DNA of 64,000 bases from Arcuatula senhousia (lineage: Eukaryota; Mollusca; Bivalvia; Mytilida; Mytilidae). How positions within the stretch are numbered: the stretch's first letter is position 1; each line of letters starts with the position of its first letter. The stretch spans positions 45,496,106 through 45,560,105 of the forward strand of contig OZ020303.1 of NCBI GenBank assembly GCA_963971305.1. The letters run 5' to 3'. The notes below the pieces were generated by a model, which saw only the letters and a program-made list of their open reading frames with translations, searched no databases and was not told where the DNA came from. Below, one piece after another: positions 14,108 through 25,308 of this stretch. The position numbers were made by a program, and so were the translations under genes.

Positions 14108-14286
14108 AGGGCTGTTCCAGAATTAAATGTGTGGGGGGGGGCTGGCCCTTTTCCCTTTACTCCACCACCCATCGATTAATAATTAATTTTCTATCATTGT
14201 TTCTTAACAAACCCACCACACACCATATACATGTATGTAATAGAATTTCCTCACGAGCCCCACACTTAAAATTATGGAACAGCCCT
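14108..14286. mobile_element. Tc1/mariner-type MITE (179 bp), intact copy
   Basis: The ends AGGGCTGTTCCAGAATTAAA and, as reverse complement, AGGGCTGTTCCATAATTTTA form imperfect TIRs flanked by TA dinucleotides (14106-14107 and 14287-14288). It is non-coding. A second copy at 59052-59942 carries an inserted hairpin-headed element, so this copy serves as the empty site. Confidence 0.8.
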
Positions 14287-15000
14287 TATTGTTTCATTGG
14301 TTTTTACATGTACATGAATAGATCTATTACAACCTCATAAAAATTGCTAAAATGTACCATTCATGGGTCTGGTAAGTATGTTTGAAATGCTGGAAAGTGG
14401 GGGTGACTCCTACCAAATGTGCGAAACTTCAGCAGTGTTCCATGCACGGGGTGTGTTACATTCCCTACTTTTGGGTTGGGGTTAGGTTTTCTGTAATACA
14501 TTAATACAGCCTGACAACCTCGTTTTACACAATAACAGGACTACCCCATTCAATCACCTGATTCACACATTCAGCCCTGTTGACAGAGCATCCTGACTCA
14601 TCAGAGGAGTGGGCTCATACAAACAAGCTTAATGGTACTGCTGGATACCCGGCACCATAGTGATTAAGGACACATTTAACATGTGAATCTTCTTGAATGA
14701 CAAATGGATCCAAAGATGAAATTTTGATAGAATATTTGAACTATGTGTTATGCTTATTTGATATAAAAAAAACTTTAGTATGGACATGCTAAATTTAGAG
14801 ATTTGTTTTTGTATCCACCTGTCATATTCTATTTGTTGAAAACTATATTTTACACACAGTAAAGATGTGAAAGTTAGGGTATATAACCTTTGTTGTATTT
14901 TAATACAATATTTGCCAGGCAGTAAGCATGATGTACATGTACAATATAAGAAAGTTTGAAAGACATAGTTTTAACTACACTGTATTAATTATGTCCATCA
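14287..15000. other. Non-coding DNA
   Basis: No gene, RNA or well-formed repeat was seen between the MITE and the repeat nest that starts at about 15.0 kb. Confidence 0.45.
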
Positions 15001-15363
15001 CAAAGTTTGTAAAGGCAACTCCTCTGAAACTACTGAACCAAATTACACGAAACTTGGCATATAGGAAGTAAACCATATGTAGTTGTACATGTTACCAGGA
15101 AATTTTGATCCTCAAATTTTTGTTGGAGTTATGGCCCTTTGAACTTAAGAATTTGCTGAAAATCCTCATTTATCATCTTGTCAGCGCAACTCCTCTGAAA
15201 CTACTAAACTGAATTCAATGAAACTTGGTATATAGAAAGTACACCATATTTAGTTGTGCATGTTACCAGGAAAGTTTGATCCTCAAATTTTTGTGGGAGT
15301 AATGGCCCTTTGAACTTAGAAATTAGCTGAAAATCCTCATTTATCATCTTGTCAGGGCAACTC

Positions 15364-17280
15364 AGGGTTCTCATTAAGTGCCGGCGACCGGCGATTTCGC
15401 CGCCAATTTCTAGATTAGCGCCGGCTACTTTTCTTTCAATTTTTTTTTTTTAAGTTGTGAAAAAAGTTTAATGTGACATTTCGCGAAAGTAAACATTCAA
15501 TCGCTATCGATCCGACGCTTTTATGGGCCGTAAATGACAATGTCTTCAAAGCGCGGTTACGATTCAGGATTACGGAAAACGAAAAGAAATGAACATTTTT
15601 AAATGAATGAACGGTGTCATATAGATTTAGAATAGATAAGCTCTATGAGACTATGTTAATTTGAATGTTGTTTTCGAGTCAAATTTTCAAAGCCTGACAT
15701 GTTGACATGATTTTTATCTGATTAAAGTCTGTCAATTTTGCAGGGTTGGCAAAAACCCGGGTTTTAAGAGTATTTCCCAGCCCAGTGGGAAATACTGGGA
15801 AAACCCGGGTTTTACTGGGTTTTACTGGGCATTACTGGGTAATAAGTTTTTTTTCCTATTAGACTATCATCAAAAACCTACATAACAATCAGTATTTATA
15901 AGTGCATGTAGACTATTAAAGAAAAAACTAAATGAGAATACATTTTTTACTATTAAAAACAGATTTTAATAGTGAGAGATTAAAATAAAATTAAAAAGAT
16001 ATGCATGTAGTATATATGATAAATTTTACAATTTTTATATATAATGATCTATAAACTAACTTGATACAGCCTTGTACAAGCTCAATGTTTTTTTAAATGC
16101 ATGTTTGTCTCATTCTTATAAATACACAAGCCCTACCTATTAACAATGTGGCAAAATTGGGATGTTTTGATTACTAATCCTTAATAAAACTTTACTTGTA
16201 TATGGTTTCACAAACTCATTTTGTTGAATAGCCAGGGGGATTAAAAATGATTATGGTAGCATAGATTAAACTGTGAATTGTCAAAACTGTAATGACAATC
16301 AGTCAAAAAAAATATAGCAAAAAATGTAGTGCACATATATAAATTATTGAAATAATGCAAAAATAGTAATGTTTTATTTACTGTCAAATACAAATCATTT
16401 ATGTATTTTGAAGATGAGGAAAAAATTTTAAATACAAAATATTTTTAAATAGGATTTTTTTATGACTAAATTCTTATTACCCAGTATTGCCCACTTTGAC
16501 AATTTTTAGGGTATTGCCCAGCCCGGGAAAACCCGGGTTTTCCCGGGTAGGAAAACCCGGTCGGTCAATACTTTGCCAACCCAGCAATTTTGTGAACAAA
16601 ATCGTGATTTTCAGAGATCAAAGTGCACACTTTGTACTTGAATACATTATGAAAAATTGTAATGTGTTTGCAGAAGAAATGTTCTTGCAATTGCGTTTTG
16701 TTAGTGTTAGTAAACAGCAAGAATTAAATTTTGTAGGAAAATGTCTATGTGCTTTTACTTAAAGAAGAAAAACAATCAGTGTTAGAAATTTTATTAATTA
16801 TATATTTACTACAATTTTCAAAGTCTTAAAATTCTTGATACCATTGATGATAGATAACAATCATTTGTTGCTGTGCTGTGCCTGTAAAATGTCCTGTATC
16901 TGCATCATCATGGTAAGTTCATCCTGAATTTCTTACAAAAGAAATATTATTTGGTATAAGAGTTGACAAAAAACAAAAAAAAAACAAAGGATATTTTGAC
17001 TTTACCCCAGTTTTTCAGCAAATATCACTCCCAAAAGTGGCAAATCCATTGCAAAAAATATCATCAAAATATGCCTAGATTGGCCCCAGAGGCTATCTCC
17101 TGCAATGTAAATTCCAAAAATTTTTCGGAGGGAGGGCCCCCGGACCCCCCACAACCCGAGAAGTGGGGAATCCCCCCTCTCGAGCTCATCCCTCGTTCAG
17201 GCCTTCGGCCCTCATGATTCTAAATGGCACCTCCTACTATTTTAAATCATCCTTCTACTTCAAATTATACTGAGAATCCT
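15364..17280. mobile_element. DNA transposon-like insertion with 8-bp target duplication
   Basis: The left end AGGGTTCTCA and the right end, read as reverse complement AGGATTCTCA, form short TIRs. GGCAACTC (15356-15363) and AGCAACTC (17281-17288) flank it, an 8-bp duplication with one mismatch. The reading is secure because the same words occur once per unit in the surrounding 171-bp array. Eight-base duplications suggest hAT-like mobilisation. The left part has a GC-rich CCGGCGACCGGCG block, no transposase is evident, and a second element is nested at 15741-16584. Confidence 0.7.
15741..16584. mobile_element. hAT-type non-autonomous transposon (844 bp)
   Basis: It is flanked by a perfect 8-bp duplication, CAATTTTG (15733-15740 and 16585-16592). 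The TIRs are CAGGGTTGGCAAA and CTGGGTTGGCAAA (right end as reverse complement). Subterminal repeats of AACCCGGGTTTT and ACTGGGTTTTACTGGG occur at both ends, as expected for transposase-binding repeats. The interior is AT-rich and codes for nothing recognisable, so it needs a transposase from elsewhere. Confidence 0.9.
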
Positions 17281-17563
17281 AGCAACTCCTCTGAAATTGC
17301 TGAACCCAATTCAATGAAACTTGGAATATAGGAAAGACATCATATGTAGTTGTGCACATTATCAGGGAATTTTGATCCTCAAATTTTGTAGGAGTTATGG
17401 ACCTTTGAACTTAGAAATTTGCTTAAAATCCTCATTTACATGTATCATCTTGTCAGCGCAACTCCTCTGAAACTGCCGAACCGAATTCAATGAAACTTGG
17501 TATATACGAAGGACACCATATGTAGTTGTGCATATGACCAGGAAATTTTGATCCTCAAATTTT

Positions 17564-18961
17564 TAGCTCACCTGGACCGAAGGTCCATGTGAGCTATTGC
17601 CATCACTTGGCGTCCGTCGTCGTCCGTCGTCGTCGTCGTCTGTCTTCGTCCGTCGTCGTTAACTTTTCTTTGAAAATCTTCTCCTCCTAAACCACTGAAG
17701 GGATTGTTTTGAAACTTTGCACACTTCATCTATGGGATGTCCTCTACCAAGATTGCACAAATGGTGACCGCCATCCAAACAACATGGCCGCCGTTACTAA
17801 AAATAGACCAGGGGGGGGTCAGACTACTATTTTTGGCTTGTAAATCAAAAAGTTTAAGAGATAGATGAAATCTGATGCCACGCTGCTGCTTCAGCAACAA
17901 AAGCTCTACCAAAGTTTCCATAAAGTCGAAGTTGTCAGATGACCCCTTATAGGAGTTACGGCCCCTTAAAGGTGAAAAATAGCATTTTTTCATGTTTTTG
18001 GCTTATAGAATGAAAACTATGACAGATAGAGAAAAGTTGTTGCTTGCTCAAATGTTCAGCTCATTAAGCTCTACAAAAGTCTCCATAGGGTCAAAGTTGT
18101 CAGACAAATCTTTATAGGGGTTACAGCCCCTAAAATAACGTTTTTTCATATTTTTGGCCTATGGAATGAAAACTGTAGCAGATAGAGAGAAGCTGTTGCT
18201 TGCTTAAATGTTCAGCTCATTAAGCTCTACAAAAGCCTCCATAGGATCGAAGTTGTCAGATAACCCCTAATAGGGGTAACGCCCTGTAAAATGACGTTTT
18301 TTCATGTTTTTGGCCTATAGAATGAAAACTATAGCAGATAGAGAAAAGCTGTTGCTTGCTTAAATGTTTAGTTCATTTGGCTTTACAAAAGTCTTCATAG
18401 GGTCAAAGTTGTCAGATAACCCCTTGTAGGGGTTACGGCCCCTAAAATAACGTTTTTTCATGTTTTTGGCTTAGTGAATGAAAACTATAGCAGATAGAGA
18501 GAAGCTGTTGCTTGCTTAAATGTTCAGTTCATAAAGCTCTACAAAAGTCTCCATAGGATCGAAGTTGTCAGATGACCCCTTATAGGGGTAACGGCCCCTA
18601 AAATTACATTTTTTCATGTTTTTGGCTTAGTGAATGAAAACTATAGCAGATAGAGAAAAGCTGTTGCTTGCTTAAATGTTTAGTTCATTTAGCTCTACAA
18701 AAGTTTTCATTGGGTCAAAGTTGTCAGATGACCCTTATAGGGGTTACGGACCCTAAAATAACGTTTTTTCATGTTTTTTAGGGGTTACGGCCCCTAAAAT
18801 AACGTTTTTTCATGTTTTTGGCCTGTAGAATGAAACTATAGTAGATAGAGAAAAGCTGTTGCTTGCTTAAATGTTCAGCTCATTTAGCTCTAGAAAAGTG
18901 TTTATATTTTTAGGGTTGACTCAAGACCAGGTGAGCGATTCAGGCTCCTGGGAGCCTCTTG
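17564..18961 (+). repeat. Hairpin-headed repeat, family A, copy 1
   Basis: The head hairpin is at 17565-17595: AGCTCAC-C-TGGACC, loop GAA, GGTCCA-T-GTGAGCT. A GTCCGTC/GTCGTC tract follows, then six units marked by TTGCTTGCT at 18040, 18196, 18352, 18508, 18664 and 18859. The first four intervals are exactly 156 bp. The last is 195 because a 39-bp piece is duplicated. Tail arm CCAGGTGAGC (18927-18936) is the exact complement of GCTCACCTGG in the head, and a terminal hairpin AGGCTCC-TG-GGAGCCT (942-957 of that kb) closes the element. It is inserted in a T run and is probably a Helentron/pearl-like non-autonomous element. Confidence 0.85.
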
Positions 18962-19086
18962 TTGTGGGAGTAATGGCCCTTTGAACTGAGAACTTTTGGG
19001 GGAAACCGGGGGAGACATTGTTTTTGAAGGCAAAAACAAACTTTAATAGTACATTGTTCTATTGTGATGCTTTTACAGTGATTATT

Positions 19087-20640
19087 ATACCCCCGCTTTG
19101 AAGAAGGGGAGTATATTATTTTACCCTTGTCTGTTGGGTCATCCATACATAACATGATAGATACATCACAGCTTCTTAGCAACTACATTTGGTAGAGATC
19201 TAATATTTTGTATACAGCTTTATTCTATGCTACCATGTGGTATTTACCGATTTTAGGATCCTAGGACATCTACATGTACATTTTTAGCTCACCTGGACCG
19301 AAGGTCCATGTGAGCTATTGCCATCACTTGGCGTCCGTCGTCGTCTGTCGTCGTCGTTAACTTTTCTTTGAAAATCTTCTCCTCTGAAACGACTGAAGGG
19401 ATTGCTTTGAAACTTTGCACACTTCATCTATGGGATGTCCTCTACCAAGATTGCACAAATGGTGACCGCCCTCTAAACAACATGGCCGCCGTTACTAAAA
19501 ATAGACCAGGGGGGTCAGACTACTGTTTTTGGCTTGTAAATCAAAAAGTATAAGAGATAGAAGAAATCTGATGCCACGTTATTGCTTCAGCATCAAAAGC
19601 TCTACAAAAGTCTTCATTGAGTCGAAGTTCTCAGATGACCCCTTATAGGAGTTACGGCCCCTTAAAGGTGAAAAATAGCATTTTTTCATGTTTTTGGCTT
19701 ATAAAATGAAAACTATGACAGATAGAGAAAAGTTGTTGCTTGCTTAAATGTTCAGCTCATGTAGCCCTACAAAAGTCTCCATAGGGTCGAAGTTGTCAGA
19801 TGACCCCCTTAAAGGGGTTACAGCCCCTAAAATAACGTTTTTTTTTATATTTTTGGCCTATGGAATGAAAACTAAAGCAGATAGAGAGAAGCTGTTGCTT
19901 GCTTAAATGATCAGCTTATTTAGTTCTACAAAAGTCTCCATAGGGTTGAAGTTGTCAGATGTCCTCTTACAGGGGTTTCGGCCCCTAAAATGATGTTTTT
20001 CATGTTTTTGGCCTATAGAATGAAAACTATAGCAGATAGAGAAAAGCTGTTGCTTGCTTAAATGTTGAGTTCATTTAGCTCTACAAAAGTTACATAGGGT
20101 GATAGTTGTCAGATTACCCCTTATAGGGGTTACCACCCTTAAAATAACGTTTTTTCATGTTTTTGGCCTTTGAAATGAAAACTATTACAGATAGAGAAAA
20201 GCATTTTCTTGCTTACACATTCAGCTCATTTAGCTCTCGAAAAGTTTTTATAGGGTCGATATCAAGACCAGGTGAGCGATTCAGGCTCCTGGGAGCCTCT
20301 TGATTTTGTACTTCCTGTTTTCCGAATACTTTGAGTCAAAGTTTTTTAAGCAACTACATGACACAGAGGTATGCTATTTTGTATACAGCTTTATCCTATT
20401 GTACCATACAGTGTATACCAATTTTAAGTTCAACACATAATGGACATACATGGAAAATTACAGTCACACATTTCTAAGCAACTACATGATGTAGAGGTCT
20501 GATAGTACCATATGGTGTAAATTGATTTTATGCTCTTAGGTCATCTACATGTACTTCCTGTTTACAGAAATCTTAGGTTTTCATTCAAGGCATAATTTTG
20601 GGAGCGGGGGTATCACTAGTGAGCATAAGCTCAAAGATTT
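19087..20640 (+). repeat. Hairpin-headed repeat, family B, interrupted
   Basis: Head ATACCCCCGCTT (19087-19098) folds on AAGGGGAGTAT with one mismatch and one bulge. Tail AGCGGGGGTAT (20603-20613) is the perfect 11-nt complement of the left arm. Between them lie degenerate units containing AGCAACTACAT and TACATGTACTTCCTGTTT. A family A copy (19286-20302) sits inside, flanked by a repeated TGTAC. Confidence 0.75.
19286..20302 (+). repeat. Hairpin-headed repeat, family A, copy 2
   Basis: It has the same head hairpin as copy 1 (19286-19316), a GTCCGTC tract, core units marked at 19736, 19895 and 20050 (intervals 159 and 155), tail arm CCAGGTGAGC at 20268-20277 and the same terminal hairpin. It is nested in the family B element. 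Confidence 0.85.
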
Positions 20641-21689
20641 ATTGTTTAAACAAATAATATATGATCCCATTCCATGTATAAATAAACACTGTTAATCAGC
20701 ATGTGTTAATACCTTATTTATATCAGATAAGGCATAAATGGTCTTATTATTCTCTTTTAGATATGTTTTCTGTGTTCGTATAAAATGATTGTCTTTAAAT
20801 ATACATGATATACACTCTGGACACTAAAGGTTCTCATTTCACATGCTTATGAAATACTTGACTGGAACTACTTTTTGATTGATTTGGTTGACCAAATATA
20901 ACTATTATATATAAGTAGGTGTGGCCTTATTAATGATAGACATTCATATATTGTATGTAACTTAGTCTTGGATTGAAATGACACTTAAAAATCTATAATA
21001 CATGTAATTATTTAATGAAATAAATTATCAAGAGTTTTTTTTTCTATTTTACATTTAAAAGGCATACAGTATAATAGTAGGAATTTTAATTTAAATGTTT
21101 TTACACAACTTTTTTTCTACAAAGCAGGGGCGGATCCAGAAATTTTCGAAAAGGGGGGTTCCACATACTGGGTTCTGTGGGCCAAAGGGGGTTGGGGAAG
21201 GGAGGGGGGGTTCCAGACCAATTTGGCTGAAAATCTACACAAAAATTTAAAAATTTCAGAAGAAAGCGGTGTTCTGACCCCTGGAAATTTAGGACTGAGG
21301 GATACATGTATTAAATGCTTGATTTTAAAACTTACAGCTAATTTGTACTTCACTAAAACAAAGCAAAAATTAAAGGTCCTTATTTTCAATTCCTGTATTT
21401 GTAACTCGACTCATCAGAGATGCTTTTGGAAAAAGTTTATAACAAATACATTAAAATACAAGGTTAAATGGACAGTGGTGTGGGATAAGGAAATAGAATG
21501 AAAAATTAAATTGGATGCAAGATCAGAGGTACTAAATAAAATTAATTTAGAGAATTTGTTTGGGTCTTTACTATCTCAATGTTCATGTGTTCATTGTATC
21601 ACCCCTTTAATGTTCATCTTACTTACTTCTTTTGCAATGCAGGTGGTGTTCTAGTTTCATTTGTAATCTATAAAAAAGACTTCCCCACT

Positions 21690-21815
21690 TGTATGTAATA
21701 CCTGCCCAAGCTCATTGGTTTTCTCCGGGTACTCCAGTTTCGTCCACCAATAAAATGACCGCCCTACATCGTCCAGGTACATCAATAAACTGGGCATAAA
21801 ACACCAACACATACA
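21690..21815 (+). repeat. SINE-like fragment
   Basis: A phrase running from TTTTCTCCGGGTACTCCAG through CCACCAATAAAATGACCGCC to CATAAAACACCAACA resembles, from memory, a SINE 3' domain common in molluscs. No tRNA-related head or target duplication is visible. Confidence 0.4.
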
Positions 21816-22097
21816 TGTACACCTTCTCAATGATCTGCCTCAATCTTGGGCATAAATTAGTACTTTAAATGTAAATATTTAGCTAAAATGAATAACCTGG
21901 TACTTACGTTTTATTTAGGAAGATGTTAAAAGGAAATGTTCTAGGGAGTGAGCTGTCTGTGCACATTAAGAGCTCAGGACTTTAAATGCTGCAGAACAGA
22001 ATAATGATTGGGTAGAACTCTTATTGCAGCCTTTCAATGAGTACCTGTAAAAACATGAAAAAGCAACTTTGCTTCACCTGCAAGACAGTAAGTAATA

Positions 22098-22258
22098 CTG
22101 TAGAAGCAGAAATATTCGTGGGGATTTAATTTCATTTATTTCATGGTAAAGAAAAATCTACGAAAGTTAATCCCCACGAATTTAGAATATTAAATAGTGT
22201 AATTCAAAATTCAAAATCCATGAAAATTTTATCCCGCCAACTATAAATGCTTATACAG
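22098..22258. mobile_element. TA-type MITE (161 bp)
   Basis: The ends CTGTAGAAGCA and, as reverse complement, CTGTATAAGCA form TIRs. The left flank is TA and the right is TG. Inside, ATTCGTGGGGATT and its inverse near 22165 make a second palindrome. It is related in its CTGTA ends to 53726-53933. Confidence 0.6.
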
Positions 22259-23092
22259 TGACATTTGACCAGACTAGATACTTTAAAGGATAGGGAGAAA
22301 GGAATCTCAGTTTGCACATCGATATGGAATAGATTTTATCAAGTACAATGACAATATAAAATCAGTTATAAGTTTGATGCAATGAATGAAAAGATTATGA
22401 GTTGCAATTCTGATACAAATGTTTATTTTTATTACCACTTTTGGGTTGGCCTCTGTTGTATTTGAAATTTTAATAAAGTACAGTTTATGCAGTTACTACA
22501 TGTATTTCACTATTAACATTAAAAATACCATTCACACATCAAAATTGTCTTTGTATGTATTTTTAAATTTCCCTAACATTTACATTTTCAGTTTATTTTC
22601 CATCTGCATTGAATAATAATTGAACTAGATCTTATCTGTTTAAATATGTTAAACATGTTTTCTCCATATTTTCTATTTGCAGAATATCCTTTTGGTGACA
22701 AATGGTTATTTTCAAAAGATAGGATCTTGAGCTTTAACCTTGCAGAGGAGATATGTTTTTTGTTTGTGACTTGTACCACAATATATATGTAGGGAGTGCA
22801 GTAATCCATGAAGAAGTCCGACAATCTCATAAGACACACCGATTATGTAATACCAGATAAAGGTGATAGATTAGCATGCCAGATTTATCAGTTTAACAAT
22901 GGTATGTACACAATCTGTAAGTCACAAATTATTACTCAATTAATATAGTGAAGCCTGTTTTGCCATGATTTTATGAATTGAAAATCAAGGTGTGGAGTGA
23001 AAGTTTTTGTAACAGTATTTCTCTGCAACTGCCAATCACAGTATTTTGATATTCAGTGGTACACAAAAACAAGAAAATGTCCAAGAGACATA

Positions 23093-23180
23093 ATGCCCCA
23101 TCTTGCAATTTGGGACAAATGGATGGACAGACAAACAAACCTAAATACAATATGCCCCCTACTTTTGAAGATGGGGCATA
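23093..23180 (-). repeat. Minimal hairpin-headed repeat, family J
   Basis: On the minus strand the left arm ATGCCCCATCTT (23179-23168) is followed by the right arm AGGGGGCAT, a TTTGTCTGTCCATCC tract and then the tail AAGATGGGGCAT (23104-23093). The tail is the exact 12-nt complement of the left arm. The whole unit is under 90 bp and lacks tandem repeats, so it is the smallest complete head-plus-tail unit in the window. Confidence 0.65.
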
Positions 23181-25206
23181 AAAACAACTAGTGCTGTGTG
23201 ACAGGTGTTTCATTCACACAGAGTAAAAAGGTTCAAAAGCCAAATCTTAAAAAGAAATTTTATCAATAAGGTTTACATGCCATGACTATGCATTGTTTCT
23301 GTAAAGCGGGTTCCTTGCACGGATCCAGGATTTCATGTTAAAGGGGGCACACTGAAAAAATATTAGAAAAATTTCAAAATTTTTTAAAAAATTTCAATTT
23401 TAGATTGGGCCCCCGTATGAATCCATGCCTGGGTTCTGCATTCCAATATTTACAAATTAAGTCGGGTATTGTGGTGGGTGTTCATATTCAGCCCTATATT
23501 TCCTGTTTCTTATCTTTTAAGATTTTTGCACTTTACACATTTCAAAAGTTTAAAATTAATGATTTTCAACTTCATCTTAGATACATGTATTGAAGGTCAG
23601 ATAAACATTTGAGAAGTCTCCTAAAATTGATTTTCAAGAAAAATATATTTTACATTGTACAGAAATTACTTATTAAAGTTTCATTATCTTAGAAATATGT
23701 TTAAATGATGAATAAAGCTTAGTTATGGTTTCTGAATGTTTAACTCTATAAATGAAATAGTTCTTGATTATCATGATGACATCTATCAAATATTTTGAAA
23801 TTTCACAAAGTCACAATCCTACTTGTGAAAGACTTTAAATTTGGCTTAAGATAAAGATAAGACGAAGCCATATACTTATAGACATTGTAACCATTGTGTG
23901 AACTATCAGATGATTTTAAAGCCTTGAGATAAATACTGACCAAAAGTAGCTTTTCTCAGCTTAAGGAAGATAAGTATGAAATGATCGGCCTAGTCTTGAT
24001 AAGTGGGAAGTACTCCTATAACAAAGTGGCTCTGACTCCTGTCTTAATCTCTGGCTATAGGGCTTTGTCAAAAATCCCAATTAGCAGATAATTACTCTTC
24101 TTAATTTGAGGGTCTCGTATTAGTACTTTTTAATGCTCTTTTTAAGAAGGTAAACCACATAGTCTTCTTTGACAAACATCTTAAGGTGAAACCACAACTT
24201 AAAGATTAAAGGAGCTTACATGTTTTCTTTGTTTCCATCAAAGTATATGATATTGCATGTAGAAATATTTTCTTTGCAAGGGGTCGGGATAAGTTCTTTT
24301 GAACTGATTCACCTAATACAAAAAAAATAAACATTCTTAAACGATTGAAATAAATTGTTTAATTTTCATTGAATTTACTTAATTGGTGAAAGCAAAGGAG
24401 CAAAGATAGATTTTTCAGCATTTCCTAGTTTCAAAATTAGTTTTAACACATTCTTTTAACTGGTTCAATTTTCTTCATTGTATACTTATATAGATATGAA
24501 ATGACCTGTAAGGTCAACTAGAGTCCATCTGACCACAGTCTGTTTGACATTACAGACATATTGATTTAATAGGCCAGGCTTAACTTGTTCAAACAATGTA
24601 TCGTAAATAGATTGTATAAACGAACAATTTCCAATTTGACCGTGTTCCAAAGTATTTACATGCTTAATCCTTCTTTGTATTCTTAATAAGTACAACATGT
24701 AACTTTAAGAAATTATACAATTATGATGATACAAAGTAAAATATTAATCGTTTCTTATACAAGTTGTTTTAGAAGATTTGTGGGCAAGGTTTAATAAAGT
24801 TGTTAAAATCTATATTAAAGATTTAAGGAAAGTTAAAATTTGAAATTTGTTTAGCTCGTCAAGTATGACACTAATAAATGTTGGGTAAAATAGCTGAATT
24901 TGATGCAAAGAAAATGTTGACTAAACAGTTAGCTTTCATCGTGTGTTCATAGCTATAGAAATATTTTATTTTACATAAAAAACCATACCCTTCAAGATTT
25001 CCTTTGGCCCAACCTTTATGCTACATGTATGTCTCCTTGTACAAAAAATGTACATGTGATGTAAGCCAAATTTCCAGACTAAATGAAAAGCCTCAAATTC
25101 TTTAATAGAGAAGTTTAGCTCCATAGTGGCCTTTAGTTTTACATTGTGCCAGTAAAGGTGATACCAAAACTACCTGTCTCAAATGTCTAAGAGAAAAGAC
25201 TAAACA

Positions 25207-25308
25207 AGGCAGACCTACCAGAGAAATTGAAGATGGCAGTGGTCCTGACTTGGCACAGGCCTAAGCATTTTAAAAGATGGTGGGTTAAACCAGATTTTTT
25301 GGTGCCAA
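25207..25308 (+). repeat. Dispersed retroelement-like fragment
   Basis: The words ACCAGAGAAATTGAAGATGG and GATGGTGGGTTAAACCAG recur, diverged, at 45791-45883 inside TRIT1 intron 1. From memory this phrase is part of a repeat common in mytilid genomes. No coding frame survives. Confidence 0.5.

Larger units (their letters stand above)
15001..19015 (+). repeat. 171-bp tandem array, split by two insertions
   Basis: Units beginning GCAACTCCTCTGAAAC start at 15015, 15186, 15357/17282 and 17458, giving spacings of 171, 171 and (after removing the insertion) about 171-176. Each unit contains GAAACTTGG and GATCCTCAAATTTTT and ends near ATGGCCCTTTGAACTTA. The third unit is broken by an element at 15364-17280. 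The fourth is broken by a hairpin-headed element at 17564-18961 and resumes as GTGGGAGTAATGGCCC. The array is probably the core of an older hairpin-headed element whose head is not visible. Confidence 0.8.
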
